Source: Yinghuangia sp035454725 (GTDB taxonomy: Bacteria; Actinomycetota; Actinomycetes; Streptomycetales; Streptomycetaceae). Taken from it: a stretch of DNA of 64,000 nt. Shown in pieces: positions 29,843 to 38,277 of this stretch (positions are counted from its first letter, which is position 1; each line of letters opens with the position of its first letter). The stretch is from assembly GCF_051388935.1 (NCBI RefSeq), contig NZ_JBPKBI010000002.1, positions 248,001 to 312,000 of the forward strand, given 5' to 3'. The notes beneath the pieces were generated by a model. That model had not been told where the DNA came from. It was given only the letters and a program-made list of their open reading frames with translations, and searched no databases. The position numbers were made by a program, and so were the translations under genes.

Positions 29843-30469
29843 ATGAATACGGGGAATTCCGTTCGCACCGTATGGGCCGGGACCATCTCGGCGCTGGTCC
29901 TCGTCATCGCGTTCGGCAACCAGTGGCTGTGGGAGGAGATCCTGGAGAAACGCGATGTCGGTGAGAACTCGGGCTGGCACATCCTGGAATGGCTCAGCAC
30001 ACCGCACTGGGTCGTCGACGACAGCGGCTTCTACGAGGAACTGCCGGGCAAGAACATGACCGGTTATCTCCTGGGCGTCCTCGCCCTTCTCGCCACGGTC
30101 GCGTTCGTTCTGGCAAGCGCGTCCCGCCGCGGCCAATCCAATGTGTTCCTCTGCGGCTGGTTCTCGCTGGTCGCCGGCGGTGCCGCGTACAACCTCGTCG
30201 CCTACCTGATCGCGGGACCAGGCGGCCTGTACGCATTCGCCGACAGCTCGTCCGACGACCGCTCCCTCGACGGCACCCTGGGCGTTCTGGCCTTCGGCGG
30301 CGGCTACGGCTTCCTCGCCGGCTGGGCCGTGGGGCTGGTCTGCCTGCTCGCCGCGTCGTCGGCGCACCGCCCGGGGCAGTTCGGCGCGCAGTTCTCGTAC
30401 TCGTCCCCGCCGCAGACCCCGCCCTCGCCGCCGTCCTACCCGCCGCACGGGGGGAACCGGCCCTACTGA
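29843..30469 (+). CDS. membrane protein of unknown function, four TM segments
   Basis: 208 residues. TM1 near 10-28 (WAGTISALVLVIAFGNQWLW), TM2 near 75-92, TM3 near 103-125 and TM4 near 148-172. Between TM1 and TM2 is an acidic loop of about 45 residues with several Trp. The C-terminal 35 residues are Pro/Ser/Tyr-rich (PPQTPPSPPSYPPH), probably cytosolic. No enzyme motif. It ends before a terminator hairpin and is likely monocistronic. Function unknown. Confidence 0.65.
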   Translation: MNTGNSVRTVWAGTISALVLVIAFGNQWLWEEILEKRDVGENSGWHILEWLSTPHWVVDDSGFYEELPGKNMTGYLLGVLALLATVAFVLASASRRGQSNVFLCGWFSLVAGGAAYNLVAYLIAGPGGLYAFADSSSDDRSLDGTLGVLAFGGGYGFLAGWAVGLVCLLAASSAHRPGQFGAQFSYSSPPQTPPSPPSYPPHGGNRPY

Positions 30470-30484
30470 CCACGCGGGCGGACC

Positions 30485-30516
30485 GGACCCCGCGATGTGA
30501 GTTCCCCGCGGGGTCC
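30485..30516 (+). terminator. hairpin terminator between membrane protein gene and rpiB
   Basis: GGACCCCGCG (30485-30494) pairs with CGCGGGGTCC (30507-30516), perfect ten-base stem, 15 bases after the stop. Confidence 0.65.
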
Positions 30517-30532
30517 TGACAGACTGCCTCCC

Positions 30533-31006
30533 ATGCGTGTTTACCTCGGCTCCGACCACGCCGGATACGACCTCAAGCAGCACCTCATCGAGTGGCTGGA
30601 CGCCAACGGCCACGAGGCCGTCGACTGCGGCCCGGCCGTCCAGGCCGAGGCGTACGACTACCCCGTCTTCTGTCTGCGCGCCGGCGAGGCCGTCGCCAAG
30701 GACCCCGGCTCGCTCGGCATCGTCCTGGGCGGCTCCGGCAACGGCGAGCAGATCGCCGCGAACAAGGTCAAGGGCGTCCGCGCGGCCCTGGTGTGGCGCG
30801 ACGACATCGCCGCGCTGGCGCGCGAGCACAACAACGCCAACGTGATCAGCATCGGCGCGCGGATGCACACTCCCGACGAGGCGGCGAAGTTCGTGCAGAT
30901 CTTCCTTGACACGCCCTTCTCCGAGGCGCCGCGCCACATCAAGCGCATCGACCAGATGAGCACGTACGAGACCACCGGCGAGCTGCCCCCGCTGCCGGAG
31001 GCCTGA
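30533..31006 (+). CDS. rpiB: ribose-5-phosphate isomerase B (RpiB/LacAB family)
   Basis: 157 residues from ATG 30533, which begins the conserved strand MRVYLGSDHAGYDLKQHL. The family's phosphate/sugar-binding parts are visible: SDHAG at residues 7-11, GIVLGGSGNGEQIAANK (the GSGNG loop) and REHNNANVISIGAR. It interconverts ribose 5-phosphate and ribulose 5-phosphate in the pentose phosphate pathway. RpiB enzymes from actinobacteria use a Glu base where the E. coli enzyme uses Cys; the GSGNGEQ motif here carries that Glu. A hairpin follows at 31051. Confidence 0.93.
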   Translation: MRVYLGSDHAGYDLKQHLIEWLDANGHEAVDCGPAVQAEAYDYPVFCLRAGEAVAKDPGSLGIVLGGSGNGEQIAANKVKGVRAALVWRDDIAALAREHNNANVISIGARMHTPDEAAKFVQIFLDTPFSEAPRHIKRIDQMSTYETTGELPPLPEA

Positions 31007-31050
31007 TCCGTCCGTCCGGGTACGCCGGACCGCACCGCAGACCCCGCACA

Positions 31051-31077
31051 CGGCCCGGTGGCACCTCCACCGGGCCG
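31051..31077 (+). terminator. hairpin terminator after rpiB
   Basis: CGGCCCGGTGG (31051-31061), loop CACCT, CCACCGGGCCG (31067-31077). Perfect 11-base stem. Confidence 0.8.
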
Positions 31078-31268
31078 TCGGCGTTCGGCCGAGCAGTTCC
31101 GAGGGCAAGCCGCAGGTCAGCCTTCACATGGAAGGCCCCGGAGGGCTGCCCGCCGCCCGTCTCCGGGCGGTCCTCGGGATGTCGGAGGCGTCCGTTACCT
31201 TGGCCGACAGGACACCCGGGGGAATCCGTCGGCGTGTCCGCCGACCGCCTGTCTCGAAGGGGGAATAC

Positions 31269-32147
31269 GTGCCCGAGGGCCACACGATCCACCGCCTCGC
31301 CGAGGAGCACACCCGGCGCTTCGCCGGCCGCCCGGTCGCGCTGTCGAGCCCGCAAGGGCGTTTCGCCGACGCCGCCAAGCTCCTCGACGGGGCCGAACTC
31401 GTCGGTGCGGAGGCGCACGGCAAGCACCTGTTCCTGGAGTTCCCGGGAGAGCGCTGGATCCACGTGCACCTGGGCATCGCCGGTATTTTCCGTTTCGAGG
31501 ACTTCCCCGCGGGCGAGGGGCCCGGCCCGGTGGTCGGCGTGGTGCGGCTGCGGATGGTCGGCGAGGAAAGTTGGGCGGACCTGCGCGGACCCAATACGTG
31601 CGAGCTCATCACCCGCGCACAAAAGGACCGCCTGCACGCTCGCCTGGGGCCCGACCCGCTGCGTCCCGATGCCGACCCCGACGACGCGTGGCGCCCGATC
31701 TCGCGCAGCAGCAAGTCGATTGCCGAACTGCTCATGGACCAGAAGGTGTTGGCCGGAGTCGGCAATGTCTACCGCGCCGAGGCGCTGTTCCGCGCGGGGC
31801 TCGACCCGCACTGTGAGGGCCGCCACGTCACGCGCGAGACATGGGACGCCATATGGGCGGATCTCGTCGCGCTCATGGCCGAAGGCGTACGCCTGAACCG
31901 CATCGACACCGTGCGCCCCGAGCACACCCCCGAGGCCATGGGCCGGCCGCCGCGCCAGGACGACCACGGCGGCGAGGTGTACGTCTACCGACGCACCGGA
32001 ATGCCCTGCCACGTCTGCGAGTCCGAGGTGCGCACGCAGGAACTGGTCGGCCGCAACCTCTTCTGGTGCCCGACGTGCCAGCCCCCCGCCGATCGCCGTA
32101 CCGCCGGTGGCGACCGGACGAACCAACAGGCGCCTGCGACCGTCTGA
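31269..32147 (+). CDS. nei: Fpg/Nei family DNA glycosylase/AP lyase
   Basis: 292 residues from GTG 31269 (GAAGGGGG upstream). After Met removal the N-terminus is Pro-Glu (MPEGHTIHRLA), the catalytic Pro2/Glu3 of this family; the -EGHTIHR form is the Nei (endonuclease VIII) type. The helix-two-turn-helix segment contains LLMDQKVLAGVGNVYRAEALF. A C-terminal zinc finger has Cys247, Cys250, Cys267 and Cys270 (CHVC, CPTC). It removes oxidised bases from DNA and cuts the abasic site. A 20-residue basic/Gln-rich tail follows the finger. rpiB's terminator upstream indicates an independent promoter. Confidence 0.92.
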   Translation: MPEGHTIHRLAEEHTRRFAGRPVALSSPQGRFADAAKLLDGAELVGAEAHGKHLFLEFPGERWIHVHLGIAGIFRFEDFPAGEGPGPVVGVVRLRMVGEESWADLRGPNTCELITRAQKDRLHARLGPDPLRPDADPDDAWRPISRSSKSIAELLMDQKVLAGVGNVYRAEALFRAGLDPHCEGRHVTRETWDAIWADLVALMAEGVRLNRIDTVRPEHTPEAMGRPPRQDDHGGEVYVYRRTGMPCHVCESEVRTQELVGRNLFWCPTCQPPADRRTAGGDRTNQQAPATV

Positions 32148-32321
32148 CACAGCGCCAGGACCCGCAGGCGCCACGCACGCGACAACCAGCCTCCTGTGAA
32201 CGGCCGTTCTTCCCTTGGAGTCGGCCGTGAAACCGTGAGCGTGCGGGCCGGAGCGGCCGGACCAAGTCGTTCCGGTGTGGCCGAATCCGGTCCGCGTCGC
32301 ATGCGAGCGGCGCCCAGCGCC

Positions 32322-32403
32322 TGTCCGGTGGACCTTTGCGGGCCCGCACTTTGCGATGGCCTCGACCACACCCGCAGGCCGGTCAGAAGAGGTCCACCGG
32401 ACA
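32322..32403. repeat. mirrored operator-like sites (14-base inverted repeat, 54-base spacer)
   Basis: TGTCCGGTGGACCT at 32322-32335 and its exact reverse complement AGGTCCACCGGACA at 32390-32403. Each copy is itself a palindrome with a three-base centre (GTCC-GGT-GGAC), so two sites for a dimeric repressor are as plausible as one long hairpin. Confidence 0.7.
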
Positions 32404-32585
32404 AACTCCAAGTGCCGCCGGCCCGCCCCGACCCGCATCGACCGAACACCCCGAGCACCGGAGCAGCCGCCGTGCCTCCTGACGTTCTGGAGACAAGTCG
32501 ATATCCCTTCGGATTTTCCGGCGCTAAGTCCCTTTATTGCCGAAAGCCTTTGTTCGCTCACGTCGACGCGGCGCGGCGGGCTCGG

Positions 32586-32591
32586 TAGGGT
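32586..32591 (+). promoter_or_regulatory. -10 element for a leaderless phosphatase transcript
   Basis: TAGGGT ends six bases before the ATG at 32598, and there is no Shine-Dalgarno sequence, as in leaderless actinobacterial mRNAs. Confidence 0.5.
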
Positions 32592-32597
32592 CGCTCA

Positions 32598-33716
32598 ATG
32601 CCGGAGACGAGAGGATCGCAGTCTCGGCGACTCGCCCGCCGGGCAGGACAGTTGCGCATGTGGGCTCGCCACACTCTGCTGCCTTCCGACCGATTCGTGC
32701 TGGTCGTGCTGCTCTCCCTGGTCACCGCCTGCGCGTTGCTGCCGGCCGCCGACGCCGGGTGGTTCCCGGTGACGGCCCTGGTGATCCCGGTGGTCGTCGG
32801 CGGCCTTCTGCTCCGCATGCCGAGCCTCTTCCTGCTTTACGCGGCGACCGCCGGCGTGCTCCTCGCCCAGGACCGAACCGGCTGGCCGGTCGACGTCACG
32901 CCGGGCGCGGTCATCGTCATCACGGTGGTCGCGGTCATCGTGATGTTCGTCGCACGCATCCGCACACGTCTCGGACTCCAGGCCACCCGCGGCGAGTCGA
33001 TGCTCTTCGACCTGCGCGACCGGCTGCGGGCGCACGGTGTGGTGCCGCAACTCCCGCCCCAGTGGCAATCCCACGTCGTCCTGCGCCCGGCCGGCGGCCA
33101 GGCGTTCTCCGGTGACTTCGTGGTCGCGACCCGGGGCCGCCGAGGGGGCCGCATGCTCGAGATCGCCCTCGTGGACGTCTCCGGCAAGGGCCTGGACGCC
33201 GGCACGCGCGCCCTGCTGCTCTCCGGCGCCTTCGGTGGGCTGATCGGTTCGCTGCCGCCGCGCGGATTCCTGCCGGCCGCCAACGACTATCTGCTGCGCC
33301 AGGGTTGGCCCGAAGGCTTCGCGACCGCGGTGCACATCGCGGTCGACCTGGAGACGGGAGCGTACGAACTGCTCTCGGCGGGCCACCCGCCCGGCGCGCA
33401 CTGGGTCGCGAACTCGGGCCGGTGGGAGATACGCGAGGCCGAAGGGCCGCTGCTCGGTGTCATCCCCGGCGCCGAGTTCGAGGGCGTCAGCGGTGTGCTC
33501 GGCCCCGGTGACGCGCTGCTGCTGTTCACCGACGGCATGGTCGAAGTCCCCGGCCAGGACATCTCCGTCGGCATCGACCGGCTGCTGGGGGAGGCGGAGA
33601 AACTCGTCGCCGACGACTTCGCGGACGGCGCGCGCCGGATCGTCGACTCCGCGAGCGGCAACGTCGCCGACGACCGGGCGGTGATCCTGCTGCGACGCAT
33701 CGGCAACACCGGGTAG
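32598..33716 (+). CDS. membrane-anchored PP2C-type (SpoIIE-like) serine/threonine phosphatase
   Basis: 372 residues. The N-terminal part has three to four hydrophobic segments (FVLVVLLSLVTACALLP; FPVTALVIPVVVGGLLL; VIVITVVAVIVMFVA). From about residue 150 it is a SpoIIE/RsbU-type PP2C domain: QAFSGDFVVATR with the first metal-binding Asp, LVDVSGKGLDAGTRA, ELLSAGHPPG, LLLFTDGMVEVPG and NVADDRAVILLRR. Such phosphatases usually act on anti-anti-sigma factors in partner-switching systems. No kinase or antagonist gene is adjacent. Upstream mirrored sites suggest specific transcriptional control. Confidence 0.9.
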   Translation: MPETRGSQSRRLARRAGQLRMWARHTLLPSDRFVLVVLLSLVTACALLPAADAGWFPVTALVIPVVVGGLLLRMPSLFLLYAATAGVLLAQDRTGWPVDVTPGAVIVITVVAVIVMFVARIRTRLGLQATRGESMLFDLRDRLRAHGVVPQLPPQWQSHVVLRPAGGQAFSGDFVVATRGRRGGRMLEIALVDVSGKGLDAGTRALLLSGAFGGLIGSLPPRGFLPAANDYLLRQGWPEGFATAVHIAVDLETGAYELLSAGHPPGAHWVANSGRWEIREAEGPLLGVIPGAEFEGVSGVLGPGDALLLFTDGMVEVPGQDISVGIDRLLGEAEKLVADDFADGARRIVDSASGNVADDRAVILLRRIGNTG

Positions 33717-33753
33717 GCAGCCGCCGACCGGCGACTGCCCGTCCCGTAGGGCG

Positions 33754-34010
33754 TCAGCCCAGTTGCGCCTCGATCGCCGCGACCAGTGCCGGGTCGTGCG
33801 CGTCGACCGTCGGCCGGAACCGACCGACGACCGTGCCGTTGTCATCGAGCAGGAGTTTCTCGAAGTTCCACTGCATATTCCCGGCCGCGCCCTCGGCGTC
33901 CGGTGTCTCGGTCAGCGGGGACGAGACGCCGGATGTCGTCGAGCAGTCCTCCGGAATCTCCTCGGCGGTGCCGGGCCCCTGACCCGTCGGTTCACGCGTG
34001 CGGGTGAAGT
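33754..34010 (-). pseudogene. decayed glutathione peroxidase gene (3' part, internal deletion)
   Basis: The minus-strand frame ending at 33754 encodes an intact Gpx C-terminus (AGNMQWNFEKLLLDDNGTVV, then GRFRPTV). Upstream in the same frame is GQGPGTAEEIPEDCSTTSGV, matching the Gpx motif around GGQEPGTAEEI..FC, but the roughly 20 residues normally between these segments are missing. The N-terminal half with the catalytic Cys is absent, and the frame hits a stop near 34061. It is thus a non-functional remnant of a thiol peroxidase. It begins 37 bases after the phosphatase gene, in convergent orientation. Confidence 0.75.
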
Positions 34011-34202
34011 CCTGGTTCGCAGGGTTTGCTCTGCGGACAACGCTTGTAAGGTCGCACTAGGGCCGGGCTGGTCCTTCTGCAACGTGGCTCAGCCACCGTG
34101 CGGAGAAGCCCCCGGATTCGTCCAGGGGAGGAGTCACGAACTGGTTGCACGGCAATCAAAGTCAGCGCGGCAACACGCGCACCCCCGGACGGCGGGCGGC
34201 CA

Positions 34203-35117
34203 TTACTGACTGCCCGCCCCCCGGTCCTCGACCGTACGCCGGAACCCCTCGCGCCACGGAACCGTGCAAGGCCCGGTGAACGACGCCCGCCTGGCGGTGT
34301 CCAGGATCTGCCCGCGCAGCGTCCCCGGCTGAGGGACGACACGGACCTCGGCCGCACGACCGGTCAGCTCACCGAAATACGCCGACCACTCCTGCACGCT
34401 CACCGGTTCGTCACCGCCCCAATTGACCACGGTCGCCGGCGTCGACGCCGCGGCCAGCAGGGCTTCGGTCTGCGTGTTGATGTCGTCCTGGTGAATCGGG
34501 CTGTACATGCACGGATCCCAGCGCGTCACCACCGGGCGGCCTTCGAGGATCGCCGCCAAGTGGTGTGTCGGCAGCCCGCCGTTGGCCCCGTACGAGGCGT
34601 TCATGCGCGCGATCGTGACCGGCAGGTCGAACGCCCGCGCACAGAAACGCGCGACGGCCTCCTCGGCCGTCTTGGACACCGAATAGGTGGGCGCGTGCGC
34701 GACGTTCGCGTCTCCCAGCGGCGAGGTCTCGGTGAACACGTGCAGGGGATCCTCGTGCGGTCGCAGCACCGACGCCGTCGACATCACCAACGCGGCCTTG
34801 GCGCGGCGGCAATGCCGCAGCAGCAGTCCCGTGCCCTCCGCGTTGACGCGCAGCGCCTCGTCGAAATCGAGTCCCGGCGCCTGATAGGTCGCCAGGTGCA
34901 GGACGTACGTGAAATCCCGCGGCAGGTCGCGAAAGTCACCCGCGCCCAAATCGATCGCCCGGGTCTTCACACCCAGCGCTTCGACTTCGGCCCGGGCGGC
35001 GGGGTCGGTGAAACGTGCGATTCCCCACACCTCGTTCTCCCCGGCCAGGTATTCGGTGAGCGGAAATGCGATCTGCCCCGCCGGACCGGTGACCAGTATC
35101 TTCTCGCCGGACAGCAT
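34203..35117 (-). CDS. NAD-dependent epimerase/dehydratase (extended SDR)
   Basis: 304 residues from ATG 35117, preceded by GGGAGG; an ATG 36 bases further upstream is possible but would put sequence before the Rossmann start. ILVTGPAGQIAFPLTEYLAG holds the GxxGxxx dinucleotide loop, and the catalytic Tyr145-Lys149 pair is in YSVSK with STASV before it. The C-terminal substrate domain includes CMYSPIHQDDINTQTEALL and VVNWGGDEPVSVQEW. It is likely a nucleotide-sugar or related dehydratase/epimerase; the substrate is unknown. It is divergent from the cobalt operon and probably unrelated to it. Confidence 0.88.
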   Translation of the reverse strand: MLSGEKILVTGPAGQIAFPLTEYLAGENEVWGIARFTDPAARAEVEALGVKTRAIDLGAGDFRDLPRDFTYVLHLATYQAPGLDFDEALRVNAEGTGLLLRHCRRAKAALVMSTASVLRPHEDPLHVFTETSPLGDANVAHAPTYSVSKTAEEAVARFCARAFDLPVTIARMNASYGANGGLPTHHLAAILEGRPVVTRWDPCMYSPIHQDDINTQTEALLAAASTPATVVNWGGDEPVSVQEWSAYFGELTGRAAEVRVVPQPGTLRGQILDTARRASFTGPCTVPWREGFRRTVEDRGAGSQ

Positions 35118-35224
35118 CCTCGACGCCTCCCTCGGACGGTGACGACTCGTCATATCCGAGAACCCGCGACGAATCCAGCGGGACCCCGGGGTGCGCGGAA
35201 CCCGTTCGGCCCTCTAATGTCGAT

Positions 35225-35395
35225 CCGCCGTGGTGCTTCGGGAAACCGGTGTGGAACCGGTGCGGCCCTCGCCACTGTGATCGGGGAGTTCCTTCTCCAC
35301 TTGCCACTGGGCGCGTCACGACGCGTCTGGGAAGGCGGAGCACGGAACGTTCGACCCGTAAGCCAGGAGACCGGCCACGGCGAACGTTCTGTCCA
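35225..35395 (+). ncRNA. cobalamin (AdoCbl) riboswitch
   Basis: The core elements appear in order: GTGGTGCTTCGGGAAACCGG near 35230, GCCACTG near 35273, a long paired middle, GGGAAGGCGGAGCAC near 35329, and the conserved B12 box AGCCAGGAGACCGGCC near 35362. It lies directly before cbiM, ending about 27 bases before the ATG. In this class, cobalamin binding sequesters the RBS or terminates transcription, so cobalt import should fall when B12 is plentiful. Ends are approximate. Confidence 0.9.
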
Positions 35396-35421
35396 CGAGG
35401 TGCTGGAGAGGGAACCTAGCC

Positions 35422-36258
35422 ATGCATATAGCCGAGGGCTACCTGCCCTGGCAGCACGCTGCCGCCTGGGGCGCGGTCTCCGCCCCCTTCGTCGTCCACG
35501 GCGCCCGCGCGCTCACCGTGCAAGTCCGCCAACGTCCCGAGAACACCCTGCTGCTCGGGGCGTCCGGCGCTTTCTCGTTCGTCCTGTCGGCGCTCAAGAT
35601 CCCGTCGGTGACCGGCAGTTGCAGCCACCCGACCGGCACCGGACTGGGGGCGATCCTGTTCCGGCCGCCGGTGATGGCCGTCCTCGGCACGATCACCCTG
35701 CTGTTCCAGGCACTCCTGCTCGCGCACGGCGGGCTCACGACGCTCGGGGCCAACGCGTTCTCGATGGCGATCGTCGGCCCCTGGGCGGGGTACGCGGTGT
35801 ACCGCCTCGTCCGCTCGTGGCTGCCGGACAACCTCGACATCGCGGTCTTCGCCGGCGCGTTTGTCGCCGACCTGTCCACGTACTGCGTCACCAGTGTGCA
35901 GCTCGCGCTGGCCTTTCCCGACCCCGACAGCGGGTTCGCCGGAGCGCTCGCCAAGTTCAGCGGCATCTTCTCCGTCACGCAGATCCCCCTCGCGGTCAGC
36001 GAGGGCCTGCTGACCGTCCTGGTGATCCGGCTGCTGCGGCAGTCCGGCGCCGCCGAACTCGTGCGGCTCGGAGTCGACAAGCCCACCGACCGGTCCGCCG
36101 ACAAGCCCGCCGACACCGCCGACACCGCCGACAAGCCTGCCGACAAGCCTGCCGGCCACTCCGTCGGCAAGGCCGACGACGAGCGCGTCGACGAGCCCGG
36201 CGGCAACGCCGAAGACCCGGCCGTGACCACGACGACCCCGACGGAGACGGCCAAGTGA
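35422..36258 (+). CDS. cbiM: cobalt ECF transporter S component CbiM
   Basis: 278 residues. The N-terminal Met-His (MHIAEGYLP), whose backbone and His bind the metal, is intact, as is TGSCSHPTGTGLGAILF, another family hallmark. Six to seven hydrophobic segments follow. The last 55 residues are an unusual hydrophilic tail of repeated Asp-Lys-Pro-Ala-Asp units (DKPADTADTADKPADKPAG) absent from standard CbiM. CbiM is the substrate-binding membrane subunit for Co2+. The stop overlaps the cbiN start (GTGA), and the riboswitch precedes the gene. Confidence 0.95.
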   Translation: MHIAEGYLPWQHAAAWGAVSAPFVVHGARALTVQVRQRPENTLLLGASGAFSFVLSALKIPSVTGSCSHPTGTGLGAILFRPPVMAVLGTITLLFQALLLAHGGLTTLGANAFSMAIVGPWAGYAVYRLVRSWLPDNLDIAVFAGAFVADLSTYCVTSVQLALAFPDPDSGFAGALAKFSGIFSVTQIPLAVSEGLLTVLVIRLLRQSGAAELVRLGVDKPTDRSADKPADTADTADKPADKPAGHSVGKADDERVDEPGGNAEDPAVTTTTPTETAK

Positions 36259-36671
36259 AGCGCGCGACCAAGATCAATCTGCTGCTCGTCCTGGCCGTTC
36301 TCCTGCTCGCCTGCCTGCCGCTGGTGCTCGGACTCGGAGACGACGAGGAAGAGCCCTTCACGGGCTCCGACGCCCAGGCCGAAACCGCGATCACCGAGAA
36401 CGACCCCGACTACGAGCCGTGGTTCAGCCCGATCTACGAACCCCCGTCCGGCGAGATCGAGTCGGGACTGTTCGCCGCCCAGGCGGCCATCGGTGCCGGG
36501 GTGGTCGGCTACTTCCTCGGTGTGGTGCGCACGCGCCGCAAGTACGCCGCGGGCACCGCTTCCGGCACCTGGACGGCCGACCCTGCGGCACCCGGGGCGC
36601 GCCCGGCGCCGGCGGCCGACACCACCGCGGAAGGCGACGCGGACCAGGCCGAAACGGGCGCGCGCTCCTGA
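36255..36671 (+). CDS. cbiN: cobalt transport protein CbiN
   Basis: 138 residues, GTG overlapping the cbiM stop. CbiN layout: TM1 (INLLLVLAVLLLACLPLVLGL), an extracytoplasmic acidic loop (FTGSDAQAETAITENDPDYEPWF), and TM2 (LFAAQAAIGAGVVGYFLGVV). A C-terminal Ala/Asp-rich extension of about 30 residues is not typical. CbiN helps CbiM load cobalt. TGATG overlap with cbiQ. Confidence 0.93.
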   Translation: MKRATKINLLLVLAVLLLACLPLVLGLGDDEEEPFTGSDAQAETAITENDPDYEPWFSPIYEPPSGEIESGLFAAQAAIGAGVVGYFLGVVRTRRKYAAGTASGTWTADPAAPGARPAPAADTTAEGDADQAETGARS

Positions 36672-37426
36672 TGCTCCCCATCGATGTCGCGGCGCACACC
36701 AGCCGGTGGCGCCGCCGCCACCCCGTGGACAAAGCCGTCCTCGCGTTCGGGCTTCTGGTGGCAGCCATCGCGCTGCCCCCGTGGCCCGGCGCGGTGGTCG
36801 TCGGCACCGCGACGCTCGCGGTGCTGCTCGCCGGGGCCCGGGTTCCACCGCGCAGACTGTGGCGTGCCGCGCGTGCTCCCCTCGGGTTCGCGGTCACCGG
36901 CGCGGCGACGCTGCTGATCTCGCTCGGGGGAGCGCACGGGGTCGGATTCGCCGAGAACGGGGCCTACCGTGCGGGCGAGTTGCTGGCCCGGACCGTCGCG
37001 GCCTCGCTCGCCGTCCTGCTGTTCGCGTTCACCACGCCTTTGTCCGACGTACTGCCGCGCCTGGTCCGATGCGGTGTGCCGGCCGCGGTGGTCGACGTCG
37101 CGGCCGTCATGTACCGCATGGTGTTCCTGCTGCTCGATACGACCGCGCGCATCCGCCACGCCCAGGCCGGACGCCTCGGGCACGCCACCCGAGGGGCCGA
37201 GTGGCGTGCGGTCGCCGGTCTCGGCGCGACCGTCTTCGTGCACGCCTTCGCCCGCGCACGGCGCCTCCAAGACGGCCTCGCCGGACGCGGTTACGACGGC
37301 ACCCTGCACGTCCTGGTCGACGGCGACCCGGTCTCCCGCCGCTTCGTCACCCTGTCCCTCGCGTTCGTCGCCGCCGTGGTGACCGCCGCTCTTGTGATCA
37401 CCCCCCTTGCCCCGGAGCTGCCGTGA
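36671..37426 (+). CDS. cbiQ: cobalt ECF transporter T component CbiQ
   Basis: 251 residues, ATG overlapping the cbiN stop (TGATG). It starts with the family-typical VAAHTSRWRRRHPVDK and has four to five membrane helices. The coupling helices are the two Ala-Arg motifs near residues 155 and 195 (ARIRHAQAGRLG; FARARRLQDGLAGRGYDG). It links ATP hydrolysis by CbiO to CbiM. The stop overlaps cbiO (GTGA). Confidence 0.93.
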   Translation: MLPIDVAAHTSRWRRRHPVDKAVLAFGLLVAAIALPPWPGAVVVGTATLAVLLAGARVPPRRLWRAARAPLGFAVTGAATLLISLGGAHGVGFAENGAYRAGELLARTVAASLAVLLFAFTTPLSDVLPRLVRCGVPAAVVDVAAVMYRMVFLLLDTTARIRHAQAGRLGHATRGAEWRAVAGLGATVFVHAFARARRLQDGLAGRGYDGTLHVLVDGDPVSRRFVTLSLAFVAAVVTAALVITPLAPELP

Positions 37427-38277
37427 ACCCGCCGACCAGCCCGCCAACCCTCCGCCTGGAAGACGTCGGTTTCCGCTACGAAGACGGACCCGCCGTCATC
37501 GACGACCTCACCCTCACCGTCGTCCCGGGCCGCGCGCTGGCGCTGCTCGGCCCCAACGGCAGTGGCAAGACGACGCTGCTGCGCCTGCTCACCGGCGGTC
37601 TGCGGCCGGTCGGCGGCCAGATCACCCTGGACGGCGTCCCGGTGCGCCACGACCGCAAGGGCCTGACCGCGCTGCGCCGCACAGTGCAGTTGGTCGTGCA
37701 GGACCCCGACGACCAGCTCTTCTCCGCATCCGTCGGCCAGGACGTCTCCTTCGGACCGCTCAATCTCGGGCTGTCCGACGACGAGGTCCGCACCCGCGTC
37801 GCGGAAGCCCTCGACGCTCTGGAGATCACCGCGCTGCGCGACCGGCCCACGCACCTGCTGTCGTTCGGCCAGCGCAAGCGCGTGGCGATCGCCGGTGCGG
37901 TCGCGATGCGCCCCGCGGTCCTCGTGCTCGACGAGCCGACGGCCGGGCTCGACCCGGCCGGGCAGGAGGCGCTTCTCGCCACCCTCGCCGCCCTTCAGGC
38001 TGCGGGGACCACGGTCGTCATGGCCACCCACGACGTCGACCTCGCACTGCGCTGGGCCGACGACGCCGCGGTGCTCGCCGACGGGCGTTTGCACACCGGG
38101 CCCGCCGACGAACTGCTCGGCGACACAGGGCTGTTGACAGCAGCGCGGCTGCGTCCGACATGGGCGCACGCGGCGGCGGCCGTGCTGCGGGTGCACGGGG
38201 TGCTCGCCGGCGGGGCCCCGATCCCGCGTACGCCGGAGGAACTCGTGGGCTACGCCGTGAAGTCCGTGGGCCGATAA
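37423..38277 (+). CDS. cbiO: cobalt ECF transporter ATPase CbiO
   Basis: 284 residues, GTG overlapping the cbiQ stop. ABC ATPase: Walker A GPNGSGKTT (43-51), Q-loop VVQDPDDQLFSASVGQDVSFG as in ECF A components, signature LSFGQRKRVAIAGA (Phe in place of the usual Gly, seen in this family), Walker B VLVLDEPTAGLD and switch ATHDVDLA. It energises Co2+ uptake. A C-terminal extension includes an APIPRTPEELVGYAV segment. Last gene of the riboswitch-controlled operon. Confidence 0.95.
   Translation: MNPPTSPPTLRLEDVGFRYEDGPAVIDDLTLTVVPGRALALLGPNGSGKTTLLRLLTGGLRPVGGQITLDGVPVRHDRKGLTALRRTVQLVVQDPDDQLFSASVGQDVSFGPLNLGLSDDEVRTRVAEALDALEITALRDRPTHLLSFGQRKRVAIAGAVAMRPAVLVLDEPTAGLDPAGQEALLATLAALQAAGTTVVMATHDVDLALRWADDAAVLADGRLHTGPADELLGDTGLLTAARLRPTWAHAAAAVLRVHGVLAGGAPIPRTPEELVGYAVKSVGR

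Larger units (their letters stand above)
32148..32597. other. 450-base intergenic region
   Basis: No convincing gene. It holds a pair of mirrored palindromic sites (32322-32335 and 32390-32403, listed separately) and ends in the leaderless promoter of the downstream phosphatase. A plus-strand frame at 32196-32588 has no family character and lacks an RBS. Confidence 0.5.

Noticed and set aside
32196..32588. 130-codon plus-strand frame between nei and the phosphatase
   Set aside because: No RBS, no family character, and it overlaps operator-like sites and the promoter of the next gene.
34203..35117. NAD-dependent epimerase as part of the cobalt/B12 system
   Set aside because: Opposite strand, no cobalamin-pathway motif, own RBS; adjacency only.
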